This document shows, piece by piece, positions 28,833 to 37,219 of a stretch of DNA of 64,000 nt. Location of the stretch: NCBI GenBank assembly GCA_030432235.1, contig JAUIHT010000003.1, forward strand, positions 310,001-374,000, read 5' to 3'. The stretch's first letter is position 1, and each line of letters begins with the position of its first letter. The stretch is from Verrucomicrobiia bacterium. GTDB lineage: Bacteria; Verrucomicrobiota; Verrucomicrobiia; Opitutales; Cerasicoccaceae. Both the position numbers and the translations under genes were made by a program. The notes below the pieces were generated by a model, which was given only the letters and a program-made list of their open reading frames with translations, made no database searches and was not told the DNA's origin.

Positions 28833-29552
28833 ATGCGCCAGCGCCAGAAACACCTTCCTCGCCGCCGCGGCTTCTCCATGGTCGAAATGTTGACCGTGGT
28901 AGCCATCATCAGCATCATGGCCGTCCTCATCGGGGTGGGCCTCAGCGGAGGCAATGAATCCGTTTCGTTAGGTAACGGCCAGCGCATCGCCGCCAGCATC
29001 TTTCAGAGCGCCCGCTCCATCGCAGTCCTGCGGCAAACGCAGACAAGGGTACTCATATATGGCGACCAAGGGAGCGGCACAAATGGCACCGATCCACGTA
29101 AATTCCTACGCTTCATGGGTGTAGTCTACCTGATCGACAATGGCGACGAGAATGACCCGGACGATTGGATACCAGCCAACCAAGGTACCTACCTGCCCGA
29201 AGGCGTCTTTTTCATGCCTAACAGCCTGCCCACTGGTGGCGGTGGTTCGGTAACCGCACCCAGTGGCACTGAAGTAGCGAAAAACCAAAGTGACACAGAT
29301 GACCTCAAGTTTCCCAATGCACAGGCTAGCAGTACCGAGAATTTTTACTATTACGGCTTCGACAGCAACGGCATGTCGGAAAACCCCGGCGACACCTTTG
29401 TTCTAAATGCCGGCCGCGTTGCCTCCGAAGGCGGCGGCAGCGTCACCATTGAAGTTGAAAATCCTAATACGGCCATCGGCTTCGCCATACGGCGCATCGG
29501 GGGCGTCACCCTGATGAATGACTATGAAGAAATCGCGAAGGCTAACGAATAA
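28833..29552 (+). CDS. GspH-like prepilin (Verru_Chthon cassette D-like)
   Basis: A 239-residue prepilin with basic leader RQRQKHLPRRRG and the motif GFSMVEMLTVVAIISIMAVL. The body has the GspH/FimT-like arrangement GNGQRIAASIFQSARSIAVL then RQTQTRVLIYGDQ, followed by a long loop-rich domain. This corresponds in position and motif to the D component of the Verrucomicrobia prepilin cassettes; that assignment is from memory of the family and not checked. Fifteen bases separate it from the previous gene. Confidence 0.8.
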   Translation: MRQRQKHLPRRRGFSMVEMLTVVAIISIMAVLIGVGLSGGNESVSLGNGQRIAASIFQSARSIAVLRQTQTRVLIYGDQGSGTNGTDPRKFLRFMGVVYLIDNGDENDPDDWIPANQGTYLPEGVFFMPNSLPTGGGGSVTAPSGTEVAKNQSDTDDLKFPNAQASSTENFYYYGFDSNGMSENPGDTFVLNAGRVASEGGGSVTIEVENPNTAIGFAIRRIGGVTLMNDYEEIAKANE

Positions 29553-29570
29553 ACTATCCGGAACCGGCTT

Positions 29571-30131
29571 ATGAAAATCATGACTCGCAAGTCCACTACA
29601 TCCGCGTTTTCCCTCGTCGAGGTCGTGCTGGCCATCGGCGTACTCTCCCTCGCCATCGTGGCGCTCCTCGGGCTGTTCGGGCCGACCATCGGCTCGGTCA
29701 AGCAGGTCATCGATACCAACCTGGCCACCGCCGCCGTCTCCCGCGTCAACGCCGAGATCCAGCGCGGAATGACCTGGAGCGATGCACAAACCGCAACCGA
29801 GGCCCATACGGTCTACTTTGTCTGGAAGAGCCAAGATGACCTTGGTGACCCCACCGAGTTCAATATGAGCAGTTCGTCGAGTGAGCTGGCCACCGATTTG
29901 GATAATGGCCGTCTCGTGGACACCCCCATGGCCGTTACTTTTCAAGAAGGTATGCAGACCGGAGACAATCAATATACTTGGGGCAACATCGACAACGAGG
30001 GCTATTTCCCCATCCTCATCAACATTTACCCCATCGAGCCAAGTCAGGCCGGCAGTTACACTTACGATTCCCTCAAAAACAACATCGACCCGATTTTCAC
30101 CTACACCACAGCCAAGACCCGCTCGCTGTAA
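29571..30131 (+). CDS. GspI/PilV-like prepilin (Verru_Chthon cassette B-like)
   Basis: A 186-residue prepilin: leader KIMTRKSTTSA, motif AFSLVEVVLAIGVLSLAIVA (note Ala rather than Gly before the cleavage site), then LLGLFGPTIGSVKQVIDTNL and AAVSRVNAEIQRG. The C-terminal half has no known motif. Leader, motif and VNAEIQ-type segment fit the B protein of Verrucomicrobia prepilin cassettes and the GspI position in a G-H-I-J order. Confidence 0.8.
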   Translation: MKIMTRKSTTSAFSLVEVVLAIGVLSLAIVALLGLFGPTIGSVKQVIDTNLATAAVSRVNAEIQRGMTWSDAQTATEAHTVYFVWKSQDDLGDPTEFNMSSSSSELATDLDNGRLVDTPMAVTFQEGMQTGDNQYTWGNIDNEGYFPILINIYPIEPSQAGSYTYDSLKNNIDPIFTYTTAKTRSL

Positions 30132-30144
30132 TTTTTAATCTACC

Positions 30145-31128
30145 ATGCGCCCCCTTGACATTCGCACCCCACGCTCTTCGCGCTGTGGCTTCACCTTGGT
30201 CGAAATCATGGCCGCCACCGGCATTATGCTGGTGGTCATCCTTCTGGTTTTGAGCCTGACGACCAATGTCCTGTCCTCCTGGACACGCTCCACCGGGCAG
30301 CTCCAGACCAATTTCGAGGCCCGCGTGGCCATGGACCTGCTTACCTCGGACCTCGAAAGTATGGTGGTACGCAACCGCAACATCTGCTGGATGCAGGTCG
30401 AGGATAATAATCTCTCCGTCAACGAGGCAACCGTCCCCTCCCAAATTCTATACTTTTTCGCCCCGACACTCGAGCGCCCAAGAGAAAAAGGCACAAGCAA
30501 CCCCAAACAGCCCATCCTTGGAGATGTCTGTGCCATCAGTTACCGACAAGACTTCAAGAACCCCTTTACTGGTAATACCACTGGCGGCACCCCACCGCCA
30601 CCCGTTTTTGGCCTCTACCGCACAGTAATCGATTCCGAAAACACCTTCAATGAAGCTTTGGCTATCAAAGAATACGATTCGGACGAAAGCAACAACACCC
30701 TGTCCGAATACTGGAGCGGCAACGCCTACGACTCCGATGATGGCGGGCTAGATACCAACACCATCGACGAGGCCGGTGGAACCATCGACTTTGTCTCGGA
30801 AGACTGGATAACGGACGCCAGCAACTTCCTCAGCCAAAACGTAGCCCAATTCCGACTGGTTTTCTGGGTGGACGACGGCTCTACCACGCCAAAGGCCCTT
30901 GTTAATAACGATGGAACCCCCAAGGAATTCATCTACGCAGGATCCGGTTTGTATTACGACGGCTCCATTCAACCCGGTGAAAAACTCATCTACGTGGACG
31001 TCAGCCTGACTATCCTCGATAAAGAAGGCGCCGCCGCGCTCAATCAAGGCACTGCCTATGCCGAGGTATTGAAAGAGTACGGCCAGGTCTTCAACCGCCG
31101 TATCAACCTGATGAGCAGCCCGCTGTAA
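30145..31128 (+). CDS. GspJ-like prepilin (Verru_Chthon cassette C-like)
   Basis: A 327-residue prepilin, the largest of the five. Leader RPLDIRTPRSSRCG, motif GFTLVEIMAATGIMLVVILL, then TRSTGQLQTNFEARVAMDLL and TSDLESMVVRN, a typical J-type stretch. Later CAISYRQDF, a poorly conserved Asn/Asp-rich middle and LIYVDVSLTILDKEGAAALN near the end. Being the last and longest fits a minor pseudopilin at the fibre tip. The gene is followed by a GAAAGTC-type palindrome. Confidence 0.82.
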   Translation: MRPLDIRTPRSSRCGFTLVEIMAATGIMLVVILLVLSLTTNVLSSWTRSTGQLQTNFEARVAMDLLTSDLESMVVRNRNICWMQVEDNNLSVNEATVPSQILYFFAPTLERPREKGTSNPKQPILGDVCAISYRQDFKNPFTGNTTGGTPPPPVFGLYRTVIDSENTFNEALAIKEYDSDESNNTLSEYWSGNAYDSDDGGLDTNTIDEAGGTIDFVSEDWITDASNFLSQNVAQFRLVFWVDDGSTTPKALVNNDGTPKEFIYAGSGLYYDGSIQPGEKLIYVDVSLTILDKEGAAALNQGTAYAEVLKEYGQVFNRRINLMSSPL

Positions 31129-31132
31129 GGAA

Positions 31133-31237
31133 GCGAAAAAAGTCGAAAGCTGAAAGTCAAAAGGAGCCCTGGAAGCAGTCACTTTCAACCCCATTGATAC
31201 TTTAGACTTTTCGCTTTCAGCTTTCGACTTTTTTCGC
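31133..31237. repeat. Word-palindrome, GAAAGTC-type
   Basis: The left arm (31133-31163) opens GCGAAAAAAGTCGAAAGCTG; the right arm (31200-31237) ends CAGCTTTCGACTTTTTTCGC, a perfect reverse complement over 20 bases, with further imperfect pairing inwards. It lies between the prepilin cassette and fabG, co-directional genes, and could end the prepilin transcript. Confidence 0.75.
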
Positions 31238-31277
31238 TTGCGCCAAGGGGGTAAAGCCGTTGCTTTGAGCGGTTTCC

Positions 31278-32027
31278 ATGAAATTGACTTTTGAAAACCG
31301 CGTAGCGCTGGTCACCGGCGCCGGTCGAGGCATCGGCAAGGCCATCGCCGAGTCTCTGGCAGCGGAAGGCGTGCAGGTCATTTGCGTGAGCAAAAGCGAA
31401 AGCTCCTGCTCCGCTGCGGCCGAGAGTATCCGCGCCGCCGGAGGCAAAGCCAGCCACAAGGCCGTCGACGTGGGCGATTCCACCGCCGTGGCCGCTGCCT
31501 GTGAGGAACTTCTGAAAGAATACCCCGACGGTATCGATATCCTGGTCAACAACGCCGGCATCACCCGCGATACCCTTCATTTACGCATGAGCGAAGACGA
31601 CTGGGATTCGGTCGTCCAAACCAACCTCTCAAGCTGCTTTTACTGGGTGAAGGGCCTACTGCGCCCCATGACCCGCAAGCGCTGGGGTCGCATCATCAAC
31701 ATGTCCAGCGTCGTCGGCATCATGGGCAACCCCGGCCAAGCCAACTACGCCGCAGCCAAAGCAGGTATCCTCGGTTATACCAAGGCTTTAGCGCGCGAGG
31801 TCGCTTCCCGGAACATCACCGTCAACGCGGTTGCACCCGGCTTTATCGACACGGACATGACCTCCGGCCTCAGCGATGACATCAAGGAAGCCGCCCTCAA
31901 ACTCGTGCCCCTCAAACGCTTTGGCAACGTCTCAGAAATTGCCAATATGACCACTTACCTCGCCTCCGACGAAGCCGGTTACATCACCGGACAAACTTTT
32001 ACAGTTGACGGCGGCATGGCGATGTAA
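31278..32027 (+). CDS. fabG: 3-oxoacyl-ACP reductase
   Basis: A 249-residue short-chain dehydrogenase. Rossmann motif VTGAGRGIGKAIAESL, NNAGITRDTLHLRMSEDDW, catalytic Ser in INMSSVVGIMGNPGQ and the YAAAKAG (Tyr-x3-Lys) pair, then AVAPGFIDTDMTSGL and the C-terminal TGQTFTVDGGMAM. These are diagnostic for NADPH-dependent FabG of fatty-acid elongation. It heads the fabG-acpP-fabF cluster; 34 bases to acpP. Confidence 0.95.
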   Translation: MKLTFENRVALVTGAGRGIGKAIAESLAAEGVQVICVSKSESSCSAAAESIRAAGGKASHKAVDVGDSTAVAAACEELLKEYPDGIDILVNNAGITRDTLHLRMSEDDWDSVVQTNLSSCFYWVKGLLRPMTRKRWGRIINMSSVVGIMGNPGQANYAAAKAGILGYTKALAREVASRNITVNAVAPGFIDTDMTSGLSDDIKEAALKLVPLKRFGNVSEIANMTTYLASDEAGYITGQTFTVDGGMAM

Positions 32028-32061
32028 ACAACCAATAACCAACCTTTATACCTGAAACATC

Positions 32062-32319
32062 ATGGCGGATAAAACCATCGAAGAACGCGTCAAGGAAATC
32101 ATCGTCAACCAGCTCAACGTTAACGAAGAGCAGGTAAAGCCCGAAGCTTCGTTTCTGGACGACCTCGGGGCCGACTCACTCGACACTGTCGAGCTGATCA
32201 TGGCTTTCGAGGAAGAGTTTAAGGACGAAATCCAGGGCGAAATCCCCGAAAGCGAGGCGGAAAAGCTCCAGACCGTGGGCGACGTCGTCAAGTTCATCGA
32301 GGAAAAGTCGAAGGGCTAA
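32062..32319 (+). CDS. acpP: Acyl carrier protein
   Basis: An 85-residue acidic protein with the phosphopantetheine attachment site [20 protein letters not shown] (Ser in DSL). It starts [20 protein letters not shown] and ends [11 protein letters not shown]. It carries growing acyl chains for FabG and FabF, whose genes flank it. The C-terminal region is slightly longer than in E. coli AcpP. Confidence 0.97.
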   Translation: MADKTIEERVKEIIVNQLNVNEEQVKPEASFLDDLGADSLDTVELIMAFEEEFKDEIQGEIPESEAEKLQTVGDVVKFIEEKSKG

Positions 32320-32364
32320 CACCCGCGGCGGGCTACCCTCCGCCAGCACGTATTTCCAGCATTG

Positions 32365-33624
32365 ATGCAGGAGCATAAGCCAGTCCCCAAGGTTGTGGTG
32401 ACCGGTCTCGGTACTTTAACCGGGGTCGGCATCGGTGTGGATACCTTCTGGGAAAACCTCTGCGCCGGGCGCAGCGGCATCGACCGGATTAAAGGGTTCG
32501 ATATCGCCGACTACCCTTGCCAGGTGGGCTGTGAATTGAAGGGTTTCGACCCTTGCGACTACATGGATCGCAAGGAGGCCAACCGCAGCGACCGCTACAC
32601 CCACTACGCCATGGCCGCGACCAAGCTGGCCCTGGCCGATGGTAATCTCGACCCGACGAAGGTCGTCAGCGAGCGCTTCGGGGTCATTATCGGCTCCGGC
32701 ATCGGCGGCATCGAGACCGTTGAAACGCAGACCTACAAGCTCTTCAACAACGGCCCGCGTAAGGTATCGCCCTTCATGATTCCCTCGCTCATTGCCAACA
32801 TTGCCTCCGGCATTGTGGCCATTGAGTTGAAAGCCAAGGGGCCGAACTTCGCCGTCGTCAGCGCCTGCACCACCGGCACGCACGCCATCGGCGAGGCCAT
32901 GCACATCATCAAGCGTGGCGAGGCGGACATCATGCTGGCCGGCGGCACCGAGGCGGCCATCACCCGCATGGGCTTTGCCGGTTTCTGCGCCATGCGCGCC
33001 ATGAGCACCAGCTTCAACGAAGAGCCCACCCGGGCCAGCCGCCCCTTCGACGCCAAACGCGACGGCTTCATCATGGGAGACGGCGCCGGCCTCGTTATCC
33101 TCGAGACTGAGGAGCACGCCAAGGCCCGTGGAGCAAGAATTTACTGCGAGTTGGCCGGCTACGCCACCACTTGCGACGCCTACCACATCACCAGCCCCGA
33201 CCTGGAAGGCACCGGCCTGGCCAACTGCCTGACCAACGCCCTCAAGTTCTCCGGTGTCGACGGCTCGGAGGTGGACTACATCAACGCCCACGGTACCTCC
33301 ACCCCCTACAACGACAAGTGTGAGACCGCAGCGGTGAAGAAAGTCTTCGGCGAACATGCCCGCAAGCTCATGATGAGCTCGACCAAGTCCATGACCGGAC
33401 ACCTGTTGGGAGCCGCCGGTGGCATCGAGGCCGCCGTCTGCGCCAAGGCTATCCAGACCGGCGTGGTCCCACCGACCATCAATTACGAGAATCCGGACCC
33501 GGATTGCGACCTCGACTACGTCCCCAATCAGTCCCGCGAGGCCACGATCGACACTGCCATGAGCAATAATCTGGGCTTTGGCGGTCACAACGCCACCGTC
33601 GTCTTCCGCCGCTACCAAGGATAA
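32365..33624 (+). CDS. fabF: 3-oxoacyl-ACP synthase II
   Basis: A 419-residue condensing enzyme. It begins VVVTGLGTLTGVGIGVDTFW and has the catalytic triad: Cys in VVSACTTGTHAIGEAM, His in INAHGTSTPYNDKCE and His in SMTGHLLGAAGGIEA. It ends NNLGFGGHNATVVFRR. It elongates acyl-ACP with malonyl-ACP. A TTG directly before the ATG is a possible alternative start. Third gene of the fab cluster. Confidence 0.96.
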   Translation: MQEHKPVPKVVVTGLGTLTGVGIGVDTFWENLCAGRSGIDRIKGFDIADYPCQVGCELKGFDPCDYMDRKEANRSDRYTHYAMAATKLALADGNLDPTKVVSERFGVIIGSGIGGIETVETQTYKLFNNGPRKVSPFMIPSLIANIASGIVAIELKAKGPNFAVVSACTTGTHAIGEAMHIIKRGEADIMLAGGTEAAITRMGFAGFCAMRAMSTSFNEEPTRASRPFDAKRDGFIMGDGAGLVILETEEHAKARGARIYCELAGYATTCDAYHITSPDLEGTGLANCLTNALKFSGVDGSEVDYINAHGTSTPYNDKCETAAVKKVFGEHARKLMMSSTKSMTGHLLGAAGGIEAAVCAKAIQTGVVPPTINYENPDPDCDLDYVPNQSREATIDTAMSNNLGFGGHNATVVFRRYQG

Positions 33625-33762
33625 GCAGCGGAACTTACCGGTTTACCCGGTGTCCCTGGATCGCGCCCCCATGTATTGGTGGTTGCTTTTTTTTCAAATT
33701 ACTGGACACTATCGCCCCAATTCGCAAACCGGCCCACGCAGGCTACCAAACTGAAGACTTTC

Positions 33763-34908
33763 ATGTTCAAAAATATACCGTTTCAACGTGTCGAGTGGAT
33801 TACCAGCGGTTTCCTCATCGGTACGCTCTTCCTGGCTCTCACCGCCGTCCCCGCCTACCTGCTCCTCGGTGGCATCACCGGCGGCTTCATGTGGGCTCTG
33901 TTCTTCTTCTACCTGTTCGCCACCGGCATCAGCATCACCCTCGGTTACCATCGCCTTTTTTCCCACCTGGCCTTCCAGGCTAAGTGGCCCGTCAAGGCCT
34001 TCGTCACCTTCTTCGGTGCCGCCGCCTGGGAAAACTCCATCATCAACTGGAGTTCCGACCACCGCAACCACCACAAGTACGTCGACCACGAGGATGACGA
34101 CCCGTACAGCATTACCCGCGGGTTCTGGTGGGCGCACATGGGCTGGCTCATGTTCAAGCTCAAGCCCGAGCCTCCCATCGATAATGTCAAGGACCTTGAA
34201 AAGGACCCCTTGGTCGCCTGGCAGCACAAGTATATTCACTGGATCGCCTTATTCATGGGCTTCGTCCTCCCTGCCCTCCTGTGCGGCCTGTACTACGGCT
34301 CCTGGCAAGCGGCTCTGGGCGGCTTCCTCATCGTAGGCGTCCTGCGTACCGTCATCGTGCAGCACGCGACCTTCTGCATCAATTCCGCCTGCCACTATTT
34401 CGGCTCCCAGCCCTATTCCTCCAAGCACAGCTCCCGCGACAGTTGGGTCATGGCTCTGCTGACTTTTGGTGAAGGTTACCATAACTACCACCACGAGTTT
34501 CAGCACGACTACCGCAATGGCGTCAAACCCTGGCAGTTCGACCCGACCAAGTGGACCATTTGGACCCTTTCCAAAATCGGCATGACCTCCAACCTTCGCC
34601 GTGTCTCCGATGCCAAGATTCTCCTGGCCGAGCTCAGCGAAGCCCGTCAGCGTATCGACCAGGGGCTGGAGTACTGCCGTAGCGAGCAATTCACTGAGGC
34701 CGCCCGCCTGCGCCTGCAAGCTTCCATCGATGCCCTGCACCGCGCTCAGGAAGACCTCGCCACGCGCTACTATCAGGTTCAGAAAACCGTGACCGACCGC
34801 GTAGAGCTTTCCAAGGCCCGCGTGAACGTCTGGCGCCGCGACATCGAGGACGCGCTCAGCCACCTCGACGAAATCCTGCGCTTCGACCTCGTCCCCCGCG
34901 CCGTCTAG
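33763..34908 (+). CDS. Acyl-lipid/acyl-CoA fatty acid desaturase with C-terminal helical extension
   Basis: A 381-residue membrane di-iron desaturase. The three His boxes are present: HRLFSH, HRNHHKY and HNYHHEF, with four hydrophobic segments around them. This is the delta-9 type. Residues about 285-381 are an extra charged helical region (LAELSEARQRIDQGLEY, EAARLRLQASIDALHRA) not found in the shortest family members. The ATG at 33763 was preferred to one at 33676 because family proteins begin close to the first membrane helix. It would introduce double bonds into products of the adjacent fab genes. Confidence 0.9.
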   Translation: MFKNIPFQRVEWITSGFLIGTLFLALTAVPAYLLLGGITGGFMWALFFFYLFATGISITLGYHRLFSHLAFQAKWPVKAFVTFFGAAAWENSIINWSSDHRNHHKYVDHEDDDPYSITRGFWWAHMGWLMFKLKPEPPIDNVKDLEKDPLVAWQHKYIHWIALFMGFVLPALLCGLYYGSWQAALGGFLIVGVLRTVIVQHATFCINSACHYFGSQPYSSKHSSRDSWVMALLTFGEGYHNYHHEFQHDYRNGVKPWQFDPTKWTIWTLSKIGMTSNLRRVSDAKILLAELSEARQRIDQGLEYCRSEQFTEAARLRLQASIDALHRAQEDLATRYYQVQKTVTDRVELSKARVNVWRRDIEDALSHLDEILRFDLVPRAV

Positions 34909-34936
34909 GTCAGTCAGCCCAACTCTTTTCAAGAAG

Positions 34937-34959
34937 CCCGCCGATATGGCGGGTTTTTT
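34937..34959 (+). terminator. Rho-independent terminator after the desaturase
   Basis: Stem CCCGCC, loop GATAT, stem GGCGGG, then six T. It lies 28 bases after the desaturase stop, in the convergent gap with scpB. Confidence 0.85.
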
Positions 34960-34986
34960 GTTAGGTGGAAGCCCAGCCTTGTGCGA

Positions 34987-35745
34987 TCACGCACCCTCGG
35001 CAGCGGGAGCTTCTTCTTCCTCCTCTTCGGCAGGCTCGCTGGCGGGCAAGCCGACATCCTGGTCGGAAAGCGGCTCCTCCTTGCGGGTGGCCTGGCGAAT
35101 CCACTCGGTGATTTGCCCGCTGGAAAGCACGTCAGAGGCCGGCAACTCTTCGATGGAGCGAATACCGGTGAACTCGAGAAACTTGTCCGTCGCGCCGTAC
35201 TGGATGGGACGCCCGGGCAGGTCTGCCCGACCGGTGACGTGGACCAGCTCCAGCTCCAGCAGCTTGTTCAGGGCACTGTCGATGGAAACGCCGCGAATGG
35301 CCTCCATCTCCGCCCGGGTGACGGGCTGGCGGTAGGCCACGATAGCGAGAGTCTCCATCGCCGCCTGGGAGAGGCGCAGGGGCTTGGGCTCCTTGCGGAA
35401 GAGCCGCACCCAGTCGGCAAACTGCGGCGCGGTGGTCAGGCGGTAGCCGGCGGGCCCTTGGACGAGACGGTAGACCTCGTCGCCCTCCTCCAGCTCCTGC
35501 GCGATGGCGTCCATGGCATCACGAATCTGGGTGGCGGTCAGCAGACTGGGCACTTGGCGCATGATGCCGTCAAGCTCGGCCTGCTCGCCCTCGCCGTTAC
35601 CGGGCTCAGCTGGCTCTTCCTCCTCCGGCTCGTTGGCCGCCTGCTCATGGTAACGCGTGATAACCGCCTGAATGTCACGAATGGACAGCGGCTCGGAGGT
35701 CGAGAAGAGCAGGGCTTTGAGAATTTTCTGAAGATTGAAGACCAC
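34987..35745 (-). CDS. scpB: Segregation and condensation protein B
   Basis: A 252-residue kleisin-binding subunit of the SMC condensin. Conserved parts: NLQKILKALLFSTSEPLS at the N-terminus, LRLSQAAMETLAIVAYRQPV, TRAEMEAIRGVSIDSALNKL, and PIQYGATDKFLEFTGI. An acidic insertion (NEPEEEEPAEPGNGEGEQ) splits the first winged-helix domain, and the tail is Glu-rich. The GTG at 35745 was chosen where family similarity begins; a longer frame to 35790 is open. scpA is not adjacent. The gene lies downstream of the Y-family polymerase on the same strand. Confidence 0.9.
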   Translation of the reverse strand: MVFNLQKILKALLFSTSEPLSIRDIQAVITRYHEQAANEPEEEEPAEPGNGEGEQAELDGIMRQVPSLLTATQIRDAMDAIAQELEEGDEVYRLVQGPAGYRLTTAPQFADWVRLFRKEPKPLRLSQAAMETLAIVAYRQPVTRAEMEAIRGVSIDSALNKLLELELVHVTGRADLPGRPIQYGATDKFLEFTGIRSIEELPASDVLSSGQITEWIRQATRKEEPLSDQDVGLPASEPAEEEEEEAPAAEGA

Positions 35746-35754
35746 GACAGGAAG

Positions 35755-35810
35755 CGGGAAAAGACGAAAGCTAAAAGACGAAAGCAGCAAGCTTCAAGAC
35801 GGAAGACAAC
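35755..35810. repeat. Single-arm GAAAGC/GACGAAAG repeat
   Basis: Between dinB and scpB: AAAAGACGAAAGCTAAAAGA then CGAAAGCAGCAAGCTT, the same word as the GAAAGTC-type palindromes, but I see no second arm. Confidence 0.45.
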
Positions 35811-35831
35811 GACCAAACGATTCCGTTTCGC

Positions 35832-37058
35832 TCAGTCTCGCTCCACCTCCAAATCCGGGATGTGGGTGAAGGCGATGCGCATGGGGGCCTCGTCCATGCC
35901 GTCATGAGCGCCGCCATAGTAGACGGTGCGGGGGCCCATCTTGCGGTTGATGGTGTCCATGGCCTTTTCGATGGCCTCACCACGCACATCCCAGCCGCCG
36001 GAGAACAGCGAGGGCGTGTGCAGATTAGCGGGCACGAGCTCTCCGAGAGCCATGTAAACCTGCATGGGCTCAGCATCCCTGGGCAACCCCTTCCATAGGC
36101 GGCGCAAGGACTCGAGAAACACCGGGGTGCGCTGGGTATGGTAAAAGGTCGTCTCGGCGCCCCAACGCGTGCCATCTAGCAGGCGCAAGCCCACGTGGTA
36201 ACGGGCCGCGTAATAGTCCAGGTGACGCAGACGCATGGCAGCCTTCTGGGTCAGGCGGTGGCAAACGGCGAAAGCGTCGTCGCGATTGCGAATGCGCGGC
36301 GGCAGGACGTGAGAATGCGTCACTTGCCGCCGTGTCGTTTCCCCCCGCTCAACGATTTCCCCGCGCAGCTCGGCGTACATGCGCTCGCCTTCCACTCCGC
36401 CCCAGATGGCCCTAAGCTTCTCCCGGCTGGCCTCACAAAGCTGGGCGACGGTATATATGCCCCGGGCGCGCAGACGACGCTGCATGCGCCACCCCACTCC
36501 GTAAATATCCGTCAGGTCGAGCCCATGCAGGGCCTGCGGTAAATCACGTTCACGGATAAGATTGAGGCCGCGGGGCTTGTTCATGCCACTACCGAGCTTC
36601 GCCAGGAAGATATTGGGCCCGAAACCGATGGTGCAGCCGATGTACTCGCCGGCTACTTCGCGTACGACCCGCCGGATATTATCCGCGAGGCGCAAGGCGG
36701 CCTGCTCGTTGCGCCAGTTAGGCGGCAATTCGGCGTAGAACTCATCGATGGACTTGATGTGGATGTCCGGGATGCAGAGTTCTTCCACCGCACTCTTGAG
36801 CTTATTGTGAATTTCCACGTAGGGCTTGTGCTCGGCCACCACGAAGCGGATTCCCGGGCACAGCGTCCGCGCCTCGCGCACCCCCGTACCGGTCCTGACC
36901 CCGAATGCCTTGGCCTCATAGCTGGCGGCAAGGCAGCAGGTCGTCTCCGCCATCATGGGCACCACCCCCACGGGCTGCCCACGCAACTCCGGCCTCAGCT
37001 GCTGCTCACAGGAGGCGAAGTACGAGTCGAAATCGACAAAGATGAACCGCAAAGGCAT
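35832..37058 (-). CDS. Y-family DNA polymerase (DinB/Pol IV-like)
   Basis: A 408-residue translesion polymerase. The catalytic carboxylates are present: FVDFDSYFASCEQQLRPEL (first Asp) and the SIDEFYAEL motif (Asp-Glu pair). The fingers/palm region CCLAASYEAKAFGVRTG and helix-hairpin-helix thumb DIYGVGWRMQRRLRARGIY are clear, followed by a little-finger domain. With the catalytic residues intact it should be active, unlike ImuB. No LexA-box could be identified upstream. Exact subfamily uncertain. Confidence 0.87.
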   Translation of the reverse strand: MPLRFIFVDFDSYFASCEQQLRPELRGQPVGVVPMMAETTCCLAASYEAKAFGVRTGTGVREARTLCPGIRFVVAEHKPYVEIHNKLKSAVEELCIPDIHIKSIDEFYAELPPNWRNEQAALRLADNIRRVVREVAGEYIGCTIGFGPNIFLAKLGSGMNKPRGLNLIRERDLPQALHGLDLTDIYGVGWRMQRRLRARGIYTVAQLCEASREKLRAIWGGVEGERMYAELRGEIVERGETTRRQVTHSHVLPPRIRNRDDAFAVCHRLTQKAAMRLRHLDYYAARYHVGLRLLDGTRWGAETTFYHTQRTPVFLESLRRLWKGLPRDAEPMQVYMALGELVPANLHTPSLFSGGWDVRGEAIEKAMDTINRKMGPRTVYYGGAHDGMDEAPMRIAFTHIPDLEVERD

Positions 37059-37219
37059 GGCATCGGATCACGATAAGCACCTCTCGTAGGAGATCAAGCA
37101 ATATGGTGAACATTTGTTTACTTTTTCATGCTTTGAACTTGCGTGGATACCGTCTCCATGCATCATATACCCGCCTTAATTCTTTGGTTAAGAAACGGAA
37201 ACAGACCACTACAACTTAT

